From Bryopsis sp. KO-2023 (Eukaryota > Chlorophyta > Ulvophyceae > Bryopsidales > Bryopsidaceae): a stretch of DNA of 64,000 nt. This document shows, one piece after another, positions 22,385-32,143 of the stretch. Made by a program: the position numbers and the translations under genes. Below the pieces are notes generated by a model. It saw nothing but the letters and a program-made list of their open reading frames with translations. It searched no databases and had not been told where the DNA came from. The stretch spans positions 6,225,001 to 6,289,000 of the forward strand of contig BSYQ01000006.1 in NCBI GenBank assembly GCA_030272585.1, given 5' to 3'. Every line of letters begins with the position of its first letter. Position 1 is the stretch's first letter.

Positions 22385-22780
22385 CCAAAAACCGATCGTA
22401 AAATTCCTCTGAAAAAATCCCAGAAAATTGAACCGTTCCAAAAGATAAACACACCCGAAAAAAATCCACTGATATTTCAAAAGGTATTTGATTCCCTCTG
22501 AAAAAATTCCAGAAAATTTGAACCGTTCCAAAAGAGAAACAAATGTATTTTCACTTCAAAAAATCCACTGATGTTTTAAAAGATATTGAATTCCTCTGAA
22601 AAATCCCCAGAAAAATTTAACCATTCGAAAAAAATAACACACCTGAAAAAATCCACTGATATTCCAAAAGATATTTAATTCCTCTGAAAAATCCCCAGAA
22701 AATTTGAACCGTTCCAAAAGATAAGCAAACATATTTTCACCTGAAAAAATCCACTGCATATAACGTTGATTTTTTTTCAC
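22385..22780. repeat. Minisatellite in transposase intron 2
   Basis: Four imperfect copies of a unit of about 60-120 bases. Each copy has TTCCTCTGAAAAAATCCCAG, then AATTTGAACCGTTCC, AAAAGATAA and CTGAAAAAATCCACTGATAT. The copies differ by short indels. Confidence 0.8.
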
Positions 22781-23454
22781 CTTCTTGCTATAGGTCGTAC
22801 TTTCACACACAACGGCCCCACCTGAAATTCTGGTAGACTTCGAACAAGCCGCAATAAACGCTTTTCAGGCAAAAATCCCTACGGCGATAATAAAAGGTTG
22901 TTTGTTTCATTTCACTCAGGCTGTATTCAGAAAAATACAAGGGCTAGGGTTGACAAATCTTTATAAAACGAACGTCGCCGTTCGTGGTTGGTTGAGGAAA
23001 TTTTCTGCCTTAGGTTTACTACCGGTTAATCAAATCCAAGGGGCTGTTTTATTACTACTCCTTGATCTAGGGTCTACAAACTTATTACCCTTTTCGCAAA
23101 ACAATACTATAAAGAGTTTTATAGAATACTTTACGACAAATTGGGCAGGTGTAGTCGTCGACAGCAGTGGTATTCGTACCTTTTCTCCTAGATACCCTTT
23201 GGCGTTGTGGAACCATTTCGGGGTAGACATGGATTCACCTCGAACGACCAACGGGCTGGAAGCTTGGCATCGTGCCTTCAATAGTCGTGTTTCTTCACCT
23301 CACCCTCACATTTACAAATTCATTGATTTTCTGAAGCAAGAACAGCTCCTCACCGAAGCGAAAATATCACAATTAGAAAGTGGTGCCACTTTAACCACTA
23401 GAAGAAGAAAATACAAAAAAATAAATGAGAGCTTGAGTAAGCTCAGAACAGATT

Positions 23455-23700
23455 TCACCAGTGGGACTATTGATACTATGCAATATCTTGCAGGAGTGGA
23501 AAAAAAACTGAGTGATTTGTGAAGGGGAAATTTTTTGAATGACGAGAGGACAGTGGGACTATTAATACTATGCAGTATTTTGCAGGAGTGGAAAAAAAAA
23601 CTGAGTGATTTTTGAAGGGGAAATTTTTTGAATGACGAGAGGAAAGTGGGACTATTAATACTATGCAATATCTTGCAGGAGTGGAAAAAAAAAAGTCAGG
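23455..23700. repeat. Tandem copies of the transposase 3' end
   Basis: A unit of about 90-100 bases beginning GTGGGACTATTRATACTATG and ending near the stop occurs three times. The first copy codes for the last residues; the others are 3' to the stop. Confidence 0.85.
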
Positions 23701-23904
23701 AAGGGAAAGTTTTTGAATCATCAAAGGGAAGTGTGGACTCTTAGACTTGTAAATATTATGACTTGTACCTCATTTTTTGCTTCCATTGTGAAACCACCCT
23801 GGAGCCCTGTGGAAAGGCAAGCGGCACATCTGGAACATTGTTCCTCAACAGACAAGTTCAGTTTTTCAAATTTATTCAAACAGGGCCTCAAACGTAAACA
23901 AATG

Positions 23905-24291
23905 GAAACCGACAGGAGAGATTCGAACTCCCAAGCGGAGTCGCCCAGACCTTTCTGTCGTTTCTTTTCAGAGATTTTGAACGTCGATTAACCAATCCTG
24001 GATAATATTTTCGTACCCGTTCTCATCGTTCTTGCCATTGCGTCAAACGCTGCCCTTCCGGTGCGGTCGTATTATGGTGCGAAGAAGTCGCTGGGCGACA
24101 ACGAAACCCTTCGTTTACCTTTCTGAAATGCGCAGCGTTGACAGAAATTCTGGACGTCGAATGTGCAGGGTGGATTACAAATTCGGAAGTTCGATTGTGC
24201 AGTGCGGATGTGAAATTTGTCGAAACAATCGTACGGAAATGCTGACTTGACACTGTCGATCTAGCGCCTGTCGATCTAGCGCTGTGTAGCC
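23905..24291 (-). repeat. MULE right terminal inverted repeat region
   Basis: Outer ~165 bases match the left end in reverse. The inner end again carries a T-arm-like segment (GAGTTCGAATCTCTCCTGTC on the minus strand) between CGACAGA and CTGTCG, which can pair. Confidence 0.8.
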
Positions 24292-24397
24292 GTTTCGCAG
24301 GACACCTTTTTCGTTGAAAACTTGGCGTGTGGGTGATTTCCCTGCTCTCGACGAACACTGATAATCACTTGAATTTTTCTACCAAGAAACAGCGACG

Positions 24398-24757
24398 ATG
24401 AAGGCTTCTTTGTTTTCCAAAGCTCTCGTCCCTTGCGCCGTCCCTCGCGCAGTGCGCGCGACGAGAACCGCATCGAAGTCGCGCGTCTCGCGTTTCCAAG
24501 TCCGTGCTGACTCCAGGTTCGACGAGAACTTTCCCTCCAGAGTCATAGTACCTCTTCCAGAGGGGGCAACTCAACCCACCAGGGAGCCAGAGGTGCCGCC
24601 CGCGTGGTTTGGTTTCGTGGATAACGCCGAGCGACTGAACAGCCGATTCGCCATGATTGGATTCTTCGGTATTCTTATCGTGGAAGCGTCGAGCGGGAAA
24701 GGAATTCTCGAGCTGTTGGGTGTCGCTGTCGGGAGTGGTCTTGGTTTCGAGTTTTGA
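24398..24757 (+). CDS. OHP1: One-helix LHC-like protein OHP1 (HLIP type), plastid
   Basis: Single exon, 119 residues. The first ~37 residues are rich in Ser, Ala, Arg and Val without acidic residues (KASLFSKALVPCAVPRAVRA), a plastid transit peptide. The mature part has the OHP1 order: VIVPLPEG, PPAWFGFVDNAERLNSRFAM, one hydrophobic helix (MIGFFGILIVEA) and KGILELLGVAVGSGLG. The chlorophyll-binding motif ExxNxRxAM is present (E78, N81, R83, A85, M86). OHP1 works with OHP2 and HCF244 in photosystem II reaction-centre assembly in the thylakoid membrane. The start codon lies 106 bases from the end of a Mutator-like transposon, so its promoter is at least partly transposon-derived. Confidence 0.93.
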   Translation: MKASLFSKALVPCAVPRAVRATRTASKSRVSRFQVRADSRFDENFPSRVIVPLPEGATQPTREPEVPPAWFGFVDNAERLNSRFAMIGFFGILIVEASSGKGILELLGVAVGSGLGFEF

Positions 24758-25990
24758 GTGGGAGGAGAGAATTCGTTGTGCTTTCGCCGTACACGGCTCG
24801 TATTTTTTCGAGAGGGGGATTTATTTTAACTTTTGGGTTGTTCTTTTCTTGACGGGAAGAGAGTGCTTGGGCTTCGAAGGGGAGTACTGAGAAACAGCCC
24901 ACCCTGCCGGTTTCGTGAAAACGGGTCCAGAAGTGTGGGATTGTTATTTTATTTATGGCTTTGGGTTCAGGCATGTTGAACTGTTGAAAAAAAAAAAGAA
25001 GAATATTTTGCACCATCTCTTTCCTTCTCATTGGAAAAAAGAGAGGGAAAAAAAGAAAAAGAAAGCATTCTTTATGGCATGTTGGGAATTTTTTGTTTTT
25101 TTACAGGACCTTTTTGATGGATCCTGGATTTGTAAGATGGTGATGGGAGAAAAAAAAGCAGAAGAAATTAGGGAATCTCCTGGTTAAATGAGAACCTCAC
25201 TGAAAGATACAGAGTTTCTCTTCGATTGCAGGTACTGTTGCTGGCATAAAGGAAAACAATGAAATCCTTAGAGAACCTAGTCAAATATCTAAAAAAATTC
25301 AAAAATTCAAAAATTCAGTTCCTTGAGGGGGTAACTCAAACAAGGGGGCTTTGTTCAACCAGCTCTAAAACGCAGGTTGATTGAGCAAAATTTGAGGTGC
25401 TTGAGATTTTTTTTCTCGAATTTTGCTGGGCTTCTGCGGTGAAGTATGATCTTTACATACATATATTAATTTATAGGAGTTACGAGAATGATGATGGTGA
25501 TGTTGGTTTCCCTTTGAGAAAAAAAGGGCAGAAAAAACTTGGCTGACAAGATGTGGCATGTTGATTGAATTCCCTCGAATTCCAATATGAATTGACAGTC
25601 TAATCACAGCCAACCTCCGAGAAACCCCACTGACGATTCCAGAGGAGAAACCCCTTCCAGATTAACAAGGAAAATCAGCATGTCCGTCCAGAATTATTCA
25701 TGTATTCATTTGTTTGGTGGAAGGAATTGCCATCTCTTGACATCAGTTTCCGTTTCCATTTTTTAGCTAACACCGAACAAAGCAGGATCGTAAACATGCC
25801 AAACAACCCAACCGAGCAGCCAGCAATCGTTCGACAAAACATGAAATCGCATCCTGGGGGTGGAAATCGATTCTGCAGCTTGGGTTTCGTTGGAGTGAGT
25901 GGGGGACGTGACGGAAGCGTGTCAAAGTACGGCAGACTTTGTCTCTAGAGGGAACCCAAGTGCGAGTTTTCGTTATCTTGTTTCTTTACC
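24758..25990. other. Intergenic between OHP1 and Hsp70-like copy 2
   Basis: 1.2 kb of AT-rich sequence with poly(A)/poly(T) runs. No gene or repeat is supported. Confidence 0.55.
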
Positions 25991-27793
25991 ATGGCACAGC
26001 GGAGTCTCACCACAGAAGAGAAACCCAAACTTGGGGACGTCGTTGTCGCCATCGACTTCGGCACCTGTCGGACAGCTTATTCCTGGACGTCGGTAGGAGA
26101 CGAAGGAGAAAACCTCGTTGTCGAAAAACTCGAAGGAGCGGGCGCCTATGCCATCTCTCAGATCAAAACGCCGACTTCGGTGTTGCTGGAGGCAGACGCG
26201 AACGAAGGAGGGGGTTACGCCGTCAGGGCGTTTGGGTACAACGCTGAGGATACTTACGCCGGGGAAGACGAGCATAAAGACTGGATGCTCTTTAAATGGT
26301 TCAAGATGTCGCTGCACAAACCGTTCAACGATGACCCCAGCATACGTTCGTTCGACGGGCGAGAACTCCCCCTGTCGATCATACTTCGTAAGAGCCTGGA
26401 GTACGTTCAGCGCGAAGCCATCCAGAACTTGAAATCCAAGGCGATCCTTCAAAGCGGGAATCCGCATGACGTCTTTTGGGTGTTGACGCTTCCTGCCATT
26501 TGGTCGGACTTCGCGAAGTCGGTGATGCGGCGCGCAGCGTTCAATGCGGGGATGATTCAATCGGAGCAATCCAGTCGTTTGTTGCTGGCGCTCGAACCGG
26601 AGTGCGCCGCCATCGCGTCGAAGACGCGATCCACAGAGGAGTGGGAATTGAACAGCCAATTCTTGATGGTGGATTGCGGCGGCGGAACCCTGGATGTAAC
26701 ATCGTTCAAGGTGCTCAGTGTCAACCCTTTGAAATTGCAGGAGCTCATCCCTCCCACAGGGGGTCCATTTGGTGCTAAGCTGGTGGATGATGGATTTTTC
26801 AACTTCATTAAGGCCATCTTGGGAAAGCAAAAGTTCAAAGAAGCCAGGGAGAAACACCCAGGGGTTCTAATACATCTGTTGAAACAATGGGAAGAGAAAA
26901 AAATGATGTTTCGATTTGATAGCGGGGCTATGGAATGGACTAGTGTGAATTTGGGGGATGTTCTCCTTAATCTAGAGATCAGTGCATCCTTACCAAATAT
27001 TGTGGAAGCTTGGAACGCAAAGCATCCAGGCCTGCCCATCCGAAAGCAAGGAACCAGCAACGTGCGTCTGTCATATGCTCTCATCAAGAGCTTCTTCGCA
27101 GGACCTGTCAACAGCATCGTCCAAAAAACGGCAGAAATTATCGAAAAGTACAGTAGCATTTTGGAGCCGTTGGACCGGATCGTGATGGCAGGGGGGTTTG
27201 CGAACTGCGGCTTGTTGCAGCAAGCGATGAGGGAAAAATTTGAAGATAGGACCAGGGTGATAGTCGGGCTATCACCAGATACCCTGATCGTTGAGGGGGC
27301 TGGCATCTTTGGAGCCAGGCCTATGGAGCTAGTCGTCAGCCGAAAGTCGAAGTACACTTTCGGGGTTAAAGCTCTGCGAAGATATGACTACAGGAACTTG
27401 GATCACCGAAGGATTGATAGGGCAGATGTGGTTTCATGTGGGGGTCGAGAGATGATCAATCAATTCTCAGTGCATGGGAGAGTTGGGGATGATTTAGCCG
27501 TGGACAGCAAAACACCCATGCTATACTATAGGCCTGAAAACGAGAACCAATCGGAGGCACCGGTGATTGTGTTGATCACCAAAAGTCGAGATGTTTTTAT
27601 GGCGAACGAGCCTGGTGTGGAAGAGCTGGCTACCATCACGGTGCCTTTTGATATGACTAAGCACTTTGAGGAGAGAGCGATCGGAGTTCAGTTTTCTTTC
27701 GGCCAGACGGAAATCTTCTGTTACATTTACGATCGAGCTTCTGGAAAGGAGCTCGGTAGAGCTCAACCAGATTTTCGAATTTTCAATGGGTAG
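25991..27793 (+). CDS. HSPA12-type Hsp70-like ATPase (copy 2)
   Basis: Single exon, 600 residues. Motifs match copy 1: VVVAIDFGTCRTAYSW (about residues 17-32), MVDCGGGTLDVTSF (about 225-238) and RIVMAGGFANCGLL (about 395-408). FWVLTLPAIW, LLLALEPECAAIAS and YTFGVK are also shared. Copy 2 is longer by about 30 residues, mainly in a segment after YTFGVKALRR. The two proteins are clearly paralogous but diverged throughout, so this duplication is older than that of RCC1. No J-domain or nucleotide-exchange gene lies nearby. Confidence 0.86.
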   Translation: MAQRSLTTEEKPKLGDVVVAIDFGTCRTAYSWTSVGDEGENLVVEKLEGAGAYAISQIKTPTSVLLEADANEGGGYAVRAFGYNAEDTYAGEDEHKDWMLFKWFKMSLHKPFNDDPSIRSFDGRELPLSIILRKSLEYVQREAIQNLKSKAILQSGNPHDVFWVLTLPAIWSDFAKSVMRRAAFNAGMIQSEQSSRLLLALEPECAAIASKTRSTEEWELNSQFLMVDCGGGTLDVTSFKVLSVNPLKLQELIPPTGGPFGAKLVDDGFFNFIKAILGKQKFKEAREKHPGVLIHLLKQWEEKKMMFRFDSGAMEWTSVNLGDVLLNLEISASLPNIVEAWNAKHPGLPIRKQGTSNVRLSYALIKSFFAGPVNSIVQKTAEIIEKYSSILEPLDRIVMAGGFANCGLLQQAMREKFEDRTRVIVGLSPDTLIVEGAGIFGARPMELVVSRKSKYTFGVKALRRYDYRNLDHRRIDRADVVSCGGREMINQFSVHGRVGDDLAVDSKTPMLYYRPENENQSEAPVIVLITKSRDVFMANEPGVEELATITVPFDMTKHFEERAIGVQFSFGQTEIFCYIYDRASGKELGRAQPDFRIFNG

Positions 27794-29606
27794 TGCACCC
27801 TATTTTCCTTCTTTTCAGACATCAACCAAGTTTTTTTCTTCTATGTTCTCCTTGGGTTTTATTTCCTGTGTCTCTTTTTTTGTCATTGCAGGGATCCAAT
27901 GCATTGGGGTTTTTTTTTACTTTTTTCTCACATTACAATGGAACAAGGGTTCTAGAATCCGGGAATAATTGTGTGGATGAGCAGGTTTAGTTTGATGCAA
28001 AATTAGATAATGACTTAATGGAAGCTGCAGTGGAGAGCTTGGCCTTGTTTTGAATTGCCTTGTAACATAGATGTATGTATCCAAAAAACCTGGATTTCAA
28101 AAATGTCGCCTGATTCTTGTGCAATGTTTCTGTTTCCTCTTGCAACAGACAATATGCATCTGCCACTTCGATCCAGCCAAACTCCAAAAACCCATTCATA
28201 ATTCCAGTGAATTTCTTCTCCATGGCATAAACTTTTCTTTCGAACAGGTACCCAAATGACTGGTTAAAACATGTGGATCAAAGGCGTCATGATGCGTTCA
28301 ATCAGGGAGTCTCAAAGATAGGAGACATTTGGGAGTCGAACCCAAACATTTCCCCACTATCCCAGCACTGAAAATGATGAACAAAACTGGTCTCAAATAG
28401 AGGCCAAAATCCAGATTGCTGCAAACCACGGTGACTTGCTTCGAAGAGCTGCCGTGATCAGCAGCCCTCAAGGAAGTTGTCAGAGATGGGCTCCCTGATG
28501 CAAATTTACTGCCATTCTCAAGATTAACAGCACTTAAGCGCACAAGGTTTTCACAGCACTTGGTTGTGTGTGGAGGACACCATCCACAAGAACATCGGTG
28601 GGTAATATTGGTGAGTCTTGCACTACATTCATCTGGCAAAGAAATTTGGAACGTCCTGCCGTCATGCGATGAAATCAGCAACAAGCAACTCCACTCCAGG
28701 TAGAATTACCACAGTAGTGAGTTGAGTTACATGAACTTTGATAGTCAACTCATCAACGCCAGCAATCTGGAAAGCTTGATAATGTGTGGGTACCCCCTGG
28801 CTGAAAGTTGGCCCTTAAAGCTTGGACAAAACAAAGTGCAACCTCTGCTAATTAACTGAATATCGACTCAGGAGTTCTGTTGTACTTTTCTTCATGCCTT
28901 GCTCTTCACAATGACAATCACGCCCTCCCTGAAAGAATATAACAAGCAAAATGCATTGCCTGGCAGAGGGATTCCAGAGTGAATTCAATATTGGTTTCAC
29001 TTTATCATCACCCAGCTTTCACCAACCTCCTTCCCTGCTCAGATTCACTCCTTCCATCACAAAATTGTGCGTCGTCTGACAACTACGCCTCAATGACGGA
29101 CAATTAGCGCACACGATGGGTTGGACAGCAAAAATCTTGGTGATTCCTGCGAATTGCCGTAGCTAGGCTAATTTTTGCCCGCGTTAACTGTTGCGTGTTC
29201 TTTTTTTGCGTGGACTAATTTTTGCGATTCAATCTGGTCCAACGCAAAAATTAGCCTATCTACGGTGTCGACGCCAAGCCGCGAATTCAAAAATTTGGAT
29301 TCCAGAAACTTGTCATGCAGACGTGGATGAATTAATCCAAAATCGTTGCCACATGACGGACATCGACCTTCCCTGGCGAATATAAAACAGCACCCCAATT
29401 TTGTGGGTGGGTAGTTTTCCGATTGTCAGGTGTTCGGTGCGTTTGGAGTACTTGTTCTGGTTCTTGTTCTGGAGCAGAGGTCAGCTTGCGCTGTCAAAGA
29501 AGTAAGGTACTGGTTGATGTTTTGCGCCGCCGGGCCCAAGTTGCCGTTGTCTGTTGCCTCGTTGCGCGCGTATTTGACACTTCTATCGTTTCCCCCTTAT
29601 TTTCAG
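27794..29606. other. 1.8-kb intergenic stretch with a small foldback element
   Basis: It holds a 128-codon minus-strand frame (28298-28684) with a Cys-rich patch RCSCGWCPPHTTKCCENLV, faintly like a degenerate SWIM finger of transposases. There is also a 107-bp foldback at 29158-29264. Neither is a supported gene. The right end carries the RCC1-B promoter. Confidence 0.5.
29158..29264. repeat. Small foldback/MITE-like element
   Basis: 21-bp arms starting CGTAGCTAGGCTAATTTTTG pair with GCAAAAATTAGCCTATCTACG with one mismatch, around a 65-base centre that repeats GACTAATTTTTGCG. It lies 340 bases upstream of RCC1 copy B and is not seen at copy A. Confidence 0.75.
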
Positions 29607-31700
29607 ATGGCCGACAATATGGATATCGAGGAGATGCGGAAGAGGAAGCGTTGGGAAGTGGATACAGAAGACGCCAGCCCTCAGGTACCCGTTCTCGTTT
29701 TGTTGCTGGCTATCATGCTTCACCGTCGACGATAAAGTTGCACTGTTTTTCGGCGGCTCCAGCCACGCCAAGCATCTGTGCGTTTTGATCACCTCTGTAA
29801 CAGGGCAGCAAGGTCGTGATTGTGTAGTTGCACCGAGTTTTGGTATTAATGTTTGGTTTTGACGTCCTTTGCGTTTGCGGCACCAGGCGAAGAAAGAAAA
29901 GAGGACGGAGGAGGAGAACGGTGCTGCGCCGGCAAATCATGCGGTGGCGGCGGTCACAAATGGATCGGAGGAGACGCCAAAGAAAGCGTTGGAGATAACA
30001 CCGGAGATCGCACCAGAAAAGGCGCCAGAAAAAGAGCCGGCAAATGATGCAGCCAATGATGCGGCCAATGATACAGCAAAAACAGATGCAACCGTTGCTG
30101 CTGTTGCGAAGGAAGAAGAGGTGGTGAAAGAAGAGGTTGTGAAAGAGGCTGGAAAGGTTTTCGTGTGGGGCCGGAACGACTGTGGGCAACTCGGCCTCGG
30201 TGAAGATGTCGAAGAAGCACTCAGACCAAAACCACTCGTGTTCGAGGAAGAGGTAGGGTGCCACCCCAGAGGTGGTTTTCCATTGGACCACTAAATGTTT
30301 TTTTTGGGGGGGGTGATTTCAGAGGAGGTCACCCTTGGTTTGCAATGTGGATGTGAATGTTGTGTTGATTGTTTGCAGGTGATCGATGTTGCCTGTGGTG
30401 GCATGCATGCAGTGGCTTTGCTGGCCTCCGGAAAAGTTTTCAGCTGGGGAGTGAACGATGAGGGAGGGTTGGGCCGAAACACAGAAAACGAACATTGGGA
30501 AAAGGCCGAAAAGGCCATCAAAGAATTGTCGCCGGAGCAGCTGGATTCCTACACCCCAGCCCTGGTGGCATTCCCAGAGGAGGGTGTGAAAATCACCAGC
30601 ATCGTGGCTGGAGATTCCAGTTGCTTTGCGTTGGACTCTGATGGGCGTGTGTGGGGCTGGGGCACCTTCCGAAACATCAATGGAGTGCTTGGGTTCTTGC
30701 CTGCAGTCAAAATTCAGCTGGTCCCAGCGAAGGTCCTGGATCTGAAAAAGGATGATAAGGTGGTGAAAATCGTGGGCGGGGCCAATCATGTGGCCTGCTT
30801 CACCGAGAAGAAAGCCGTTTATAGTTGGGGAACTGCTGAGCAGGGGGCCCTGGCCAGGTTCAAGGAGGGGGACATCGCAGACGAGGTCAAATCCAAGGAG
30901 AAGCTTCTTGTTCCTGGAAGGGTTGCTTTCGATGAGGGCGTGGAAATCACAGACATTCATGCCGGCCAGTATGCCACATTTTTTGCCACGGAGAAGGAAG
31001 GGCTGTTGGGATGCGGCCTCAACAATGCCAAGCAAATGGGACTGGGCGAGAAACATGAAAGGAACCTTGTGTTTACCCCAGAAAAACTACCCAACTTCGG
31101 CGCTCTGAAAACCATCACGGGGGGATCTCACCATACCATTGCTTTGGCCGAGGAGGGGGATGTGCTGACCTGTGGAAGGACGGTCTACGGGGGTTTGGGA
31201 TTGTCGGATGTGGACATCACCAAGAACGAATCAAGGTCCCTCCCATCTCGTGTTTCAGAGTTGGCTGCTGGTACCGTGAAGGGCGTTGCTGCCAACGAAG
31301 CGGTTTCTGGCTGTTTTCTCTCCAATGGGGATGTGTTCATGTGGGGGCTGGGCTCCAGTGGCCATTTGGCTGCCGGTTCGGACGAGGACGACAAGAAAAC
31401 ACCATGCAAAGTTCGAAGGCCAAAGGCGTTCAGCGGATTCAAGGTCAAAAACATGTCCATCGGGGGAATGCATGTGGCGGTCGTAGCGGATAAGTAATAG
31501 CATTTTGTGGGCAAAAGAAAAGAGGGAATGATTTCTATGTTTGGTGGTGCTGGGAAAAGCCAATCCAAAATCAAATAGGCAGGGGTTTGGGTAGATGATG
31601 GATTATCAACTGTAAGAATTGAATAGCTATTTCACTGCTCGAGACCTTTCTTTCCACTTCGTTTGTGAATAAAAAAAGCAACATCCTTTGTGAAATTCTG
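29600..31700 (+). repeat. Inverted segmental duplication, arm B (with 15140-17160)
   Basis: Mirror copy of the RCC1-A block. The two arms face away from each other across about 12.4 kb that is not itself duplicated. Confidence 0.85.
29607..31497 (+). CDS. RCC1: RCC1, Ran guanine-nucleotide exchange factor (copy B)
   Basis: Exons 29607-29684, 29887-30252 and 30379-31497 give 520 residues. It has the same basic N-terminus (EEMRKRKRWEVDTEDA) and seven RCC1 blades as copy A, with only scattered changes (for example YTWG to YSWG). The difference is in the acidic Ala/Glu/Lys linker, 27 residues longer here through short tandem repeats (ANDAANDAANDTA, EVVKEEVVKEAG). The first intron is 202 bases against 201 in copy A. 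Both frames are open, so both genes may be functional. The start codon follows TTTTCAG, so a 5'-untranslated intron may end at the ATG. Confidence 0.93.
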
Positions 31701-32143
31701 AATGTCATGTCTGATGCATTTTATCACAATTTTAAGCCCAACAAGTGAGCAACCAAGTTGACAGAAGAATTTTATTATCTTGAACCAACCTCCCAGCTGA
31801 TGTTGAGGCCATTCATAATCAGCTGAACTTTCAGAGCTCAAACAGATTAACGCCCACATGTGCCGTTGCCAACTGAACGCAGAACACATGCGTCTAGGGC
31901 ACACAAACAAACAAACAAACAAACATCAATTACATTGTGTAGGAGAAATATTCTAGGGCACACACTCACCCTCAGCCTGATTCAATCTGTTAAAGAATGA
32001 ACCCATTATCAACACTACTGTCAGTCTCGGGTGTGTCTTTTCCTCAACATGTGCTTTACGCGCGTTGCCGATTCGTTTCAACAATCGTTAGCTCAATCCC
32101 TGCGCTCCAGCTCCTGGCTTGATTTCCTGCGAACGCCATCGAA
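31498..32143. other. Intergenic between RCC1 copy B and GET4
   Basis: First ~200 bases match the 3' flank of RCC1-A in reverse. A (CAAA)n run lies near 31905-31925. No gene is supported. Confidence 0.55.

Larger units (their letters stand above)
20693..23522 (+). pseudogene. FLYWCH-MULE transposase, interrupted by a retroelement insertion
   Basis: Exons 20693-20864, 20941-22291 and 22794-23522. Removing 21070-21893 and one 12-bp duplication leaves an unbroken frame of 471 residues. The N-terminus has a FLYWCH-type finger (YYRCIRYKSGCRGRLIL, then SHNHLPAP across an intron). The catalytic core shows WLADGTFRSSPAFFEQLY (first Asp), ILVDFEQAAINAF (second Asp) and GCLFHFTQAVFRKI. A C-terminal TNGLEAWHRAFNSRV is typical of MULE proteins. 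No SWIM finger was seen. As it stands, the insertion introduces stops shortly after DALIESQ, so the copy should be inactive. The continuous frame suggests it was recently intact. Intron 2 contains a minisatellite and the 3' end of the last exon has been tandemly copied. Confidence 0.85.
20318..24291 (+). mobile_element. Mutator-like DNA transposon (FLYWCH-MULE), 3.97 kb
   Basis: Inverted ends begin CGCAACACGGCGCTAG (left) and, read inward, GGCTACACAGCGCTAG (right). They continue with a doubled GCGCTAGATCGACAG and about 165 bases of near-identity. An 8-bp GTTTCGCA duplication flanks it. Inside is one transposase gene on the + strand with a FLYWCH zinc finger and MULE catalytic region, disrupted by a retroelement fragment. 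It sits between RPL19 (start 377 bases left) and OHP1 (start 106 bases right), two divergent genes that would otherwise be under 500 bases apart. Confidence 0.88.

Noticed and set aside
20310-24299. hAT transposon, because the duplication is 8 bp
   Set aside because: Transposase has FLYWCH and MULE motifs and the ends are long inverted repeats, both Mutator-type.
25973-26857. 294-codon minus-strand frame over Hsp70-like copy 2
   Set aside because: It is the antisense of a conserved ATPase exon and shows no domain; similar antisense frames cover copy 1 and RCC1.
28318-28365. tRNA-like hairpin with GTTCGAC loop on the minus strand
   Set aside because: It folds as an imperfect stem but has no D or anticodon arm and no proper acceptor stem, so not a tRNA gene.
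28298-28684. 128-codon minus-strand frame with a CxC...CC patch like a SWIM finger
   Set aside because: The zinc-ligand spacing does not match CxC-x(n)-CxH and no transposase core lies near.
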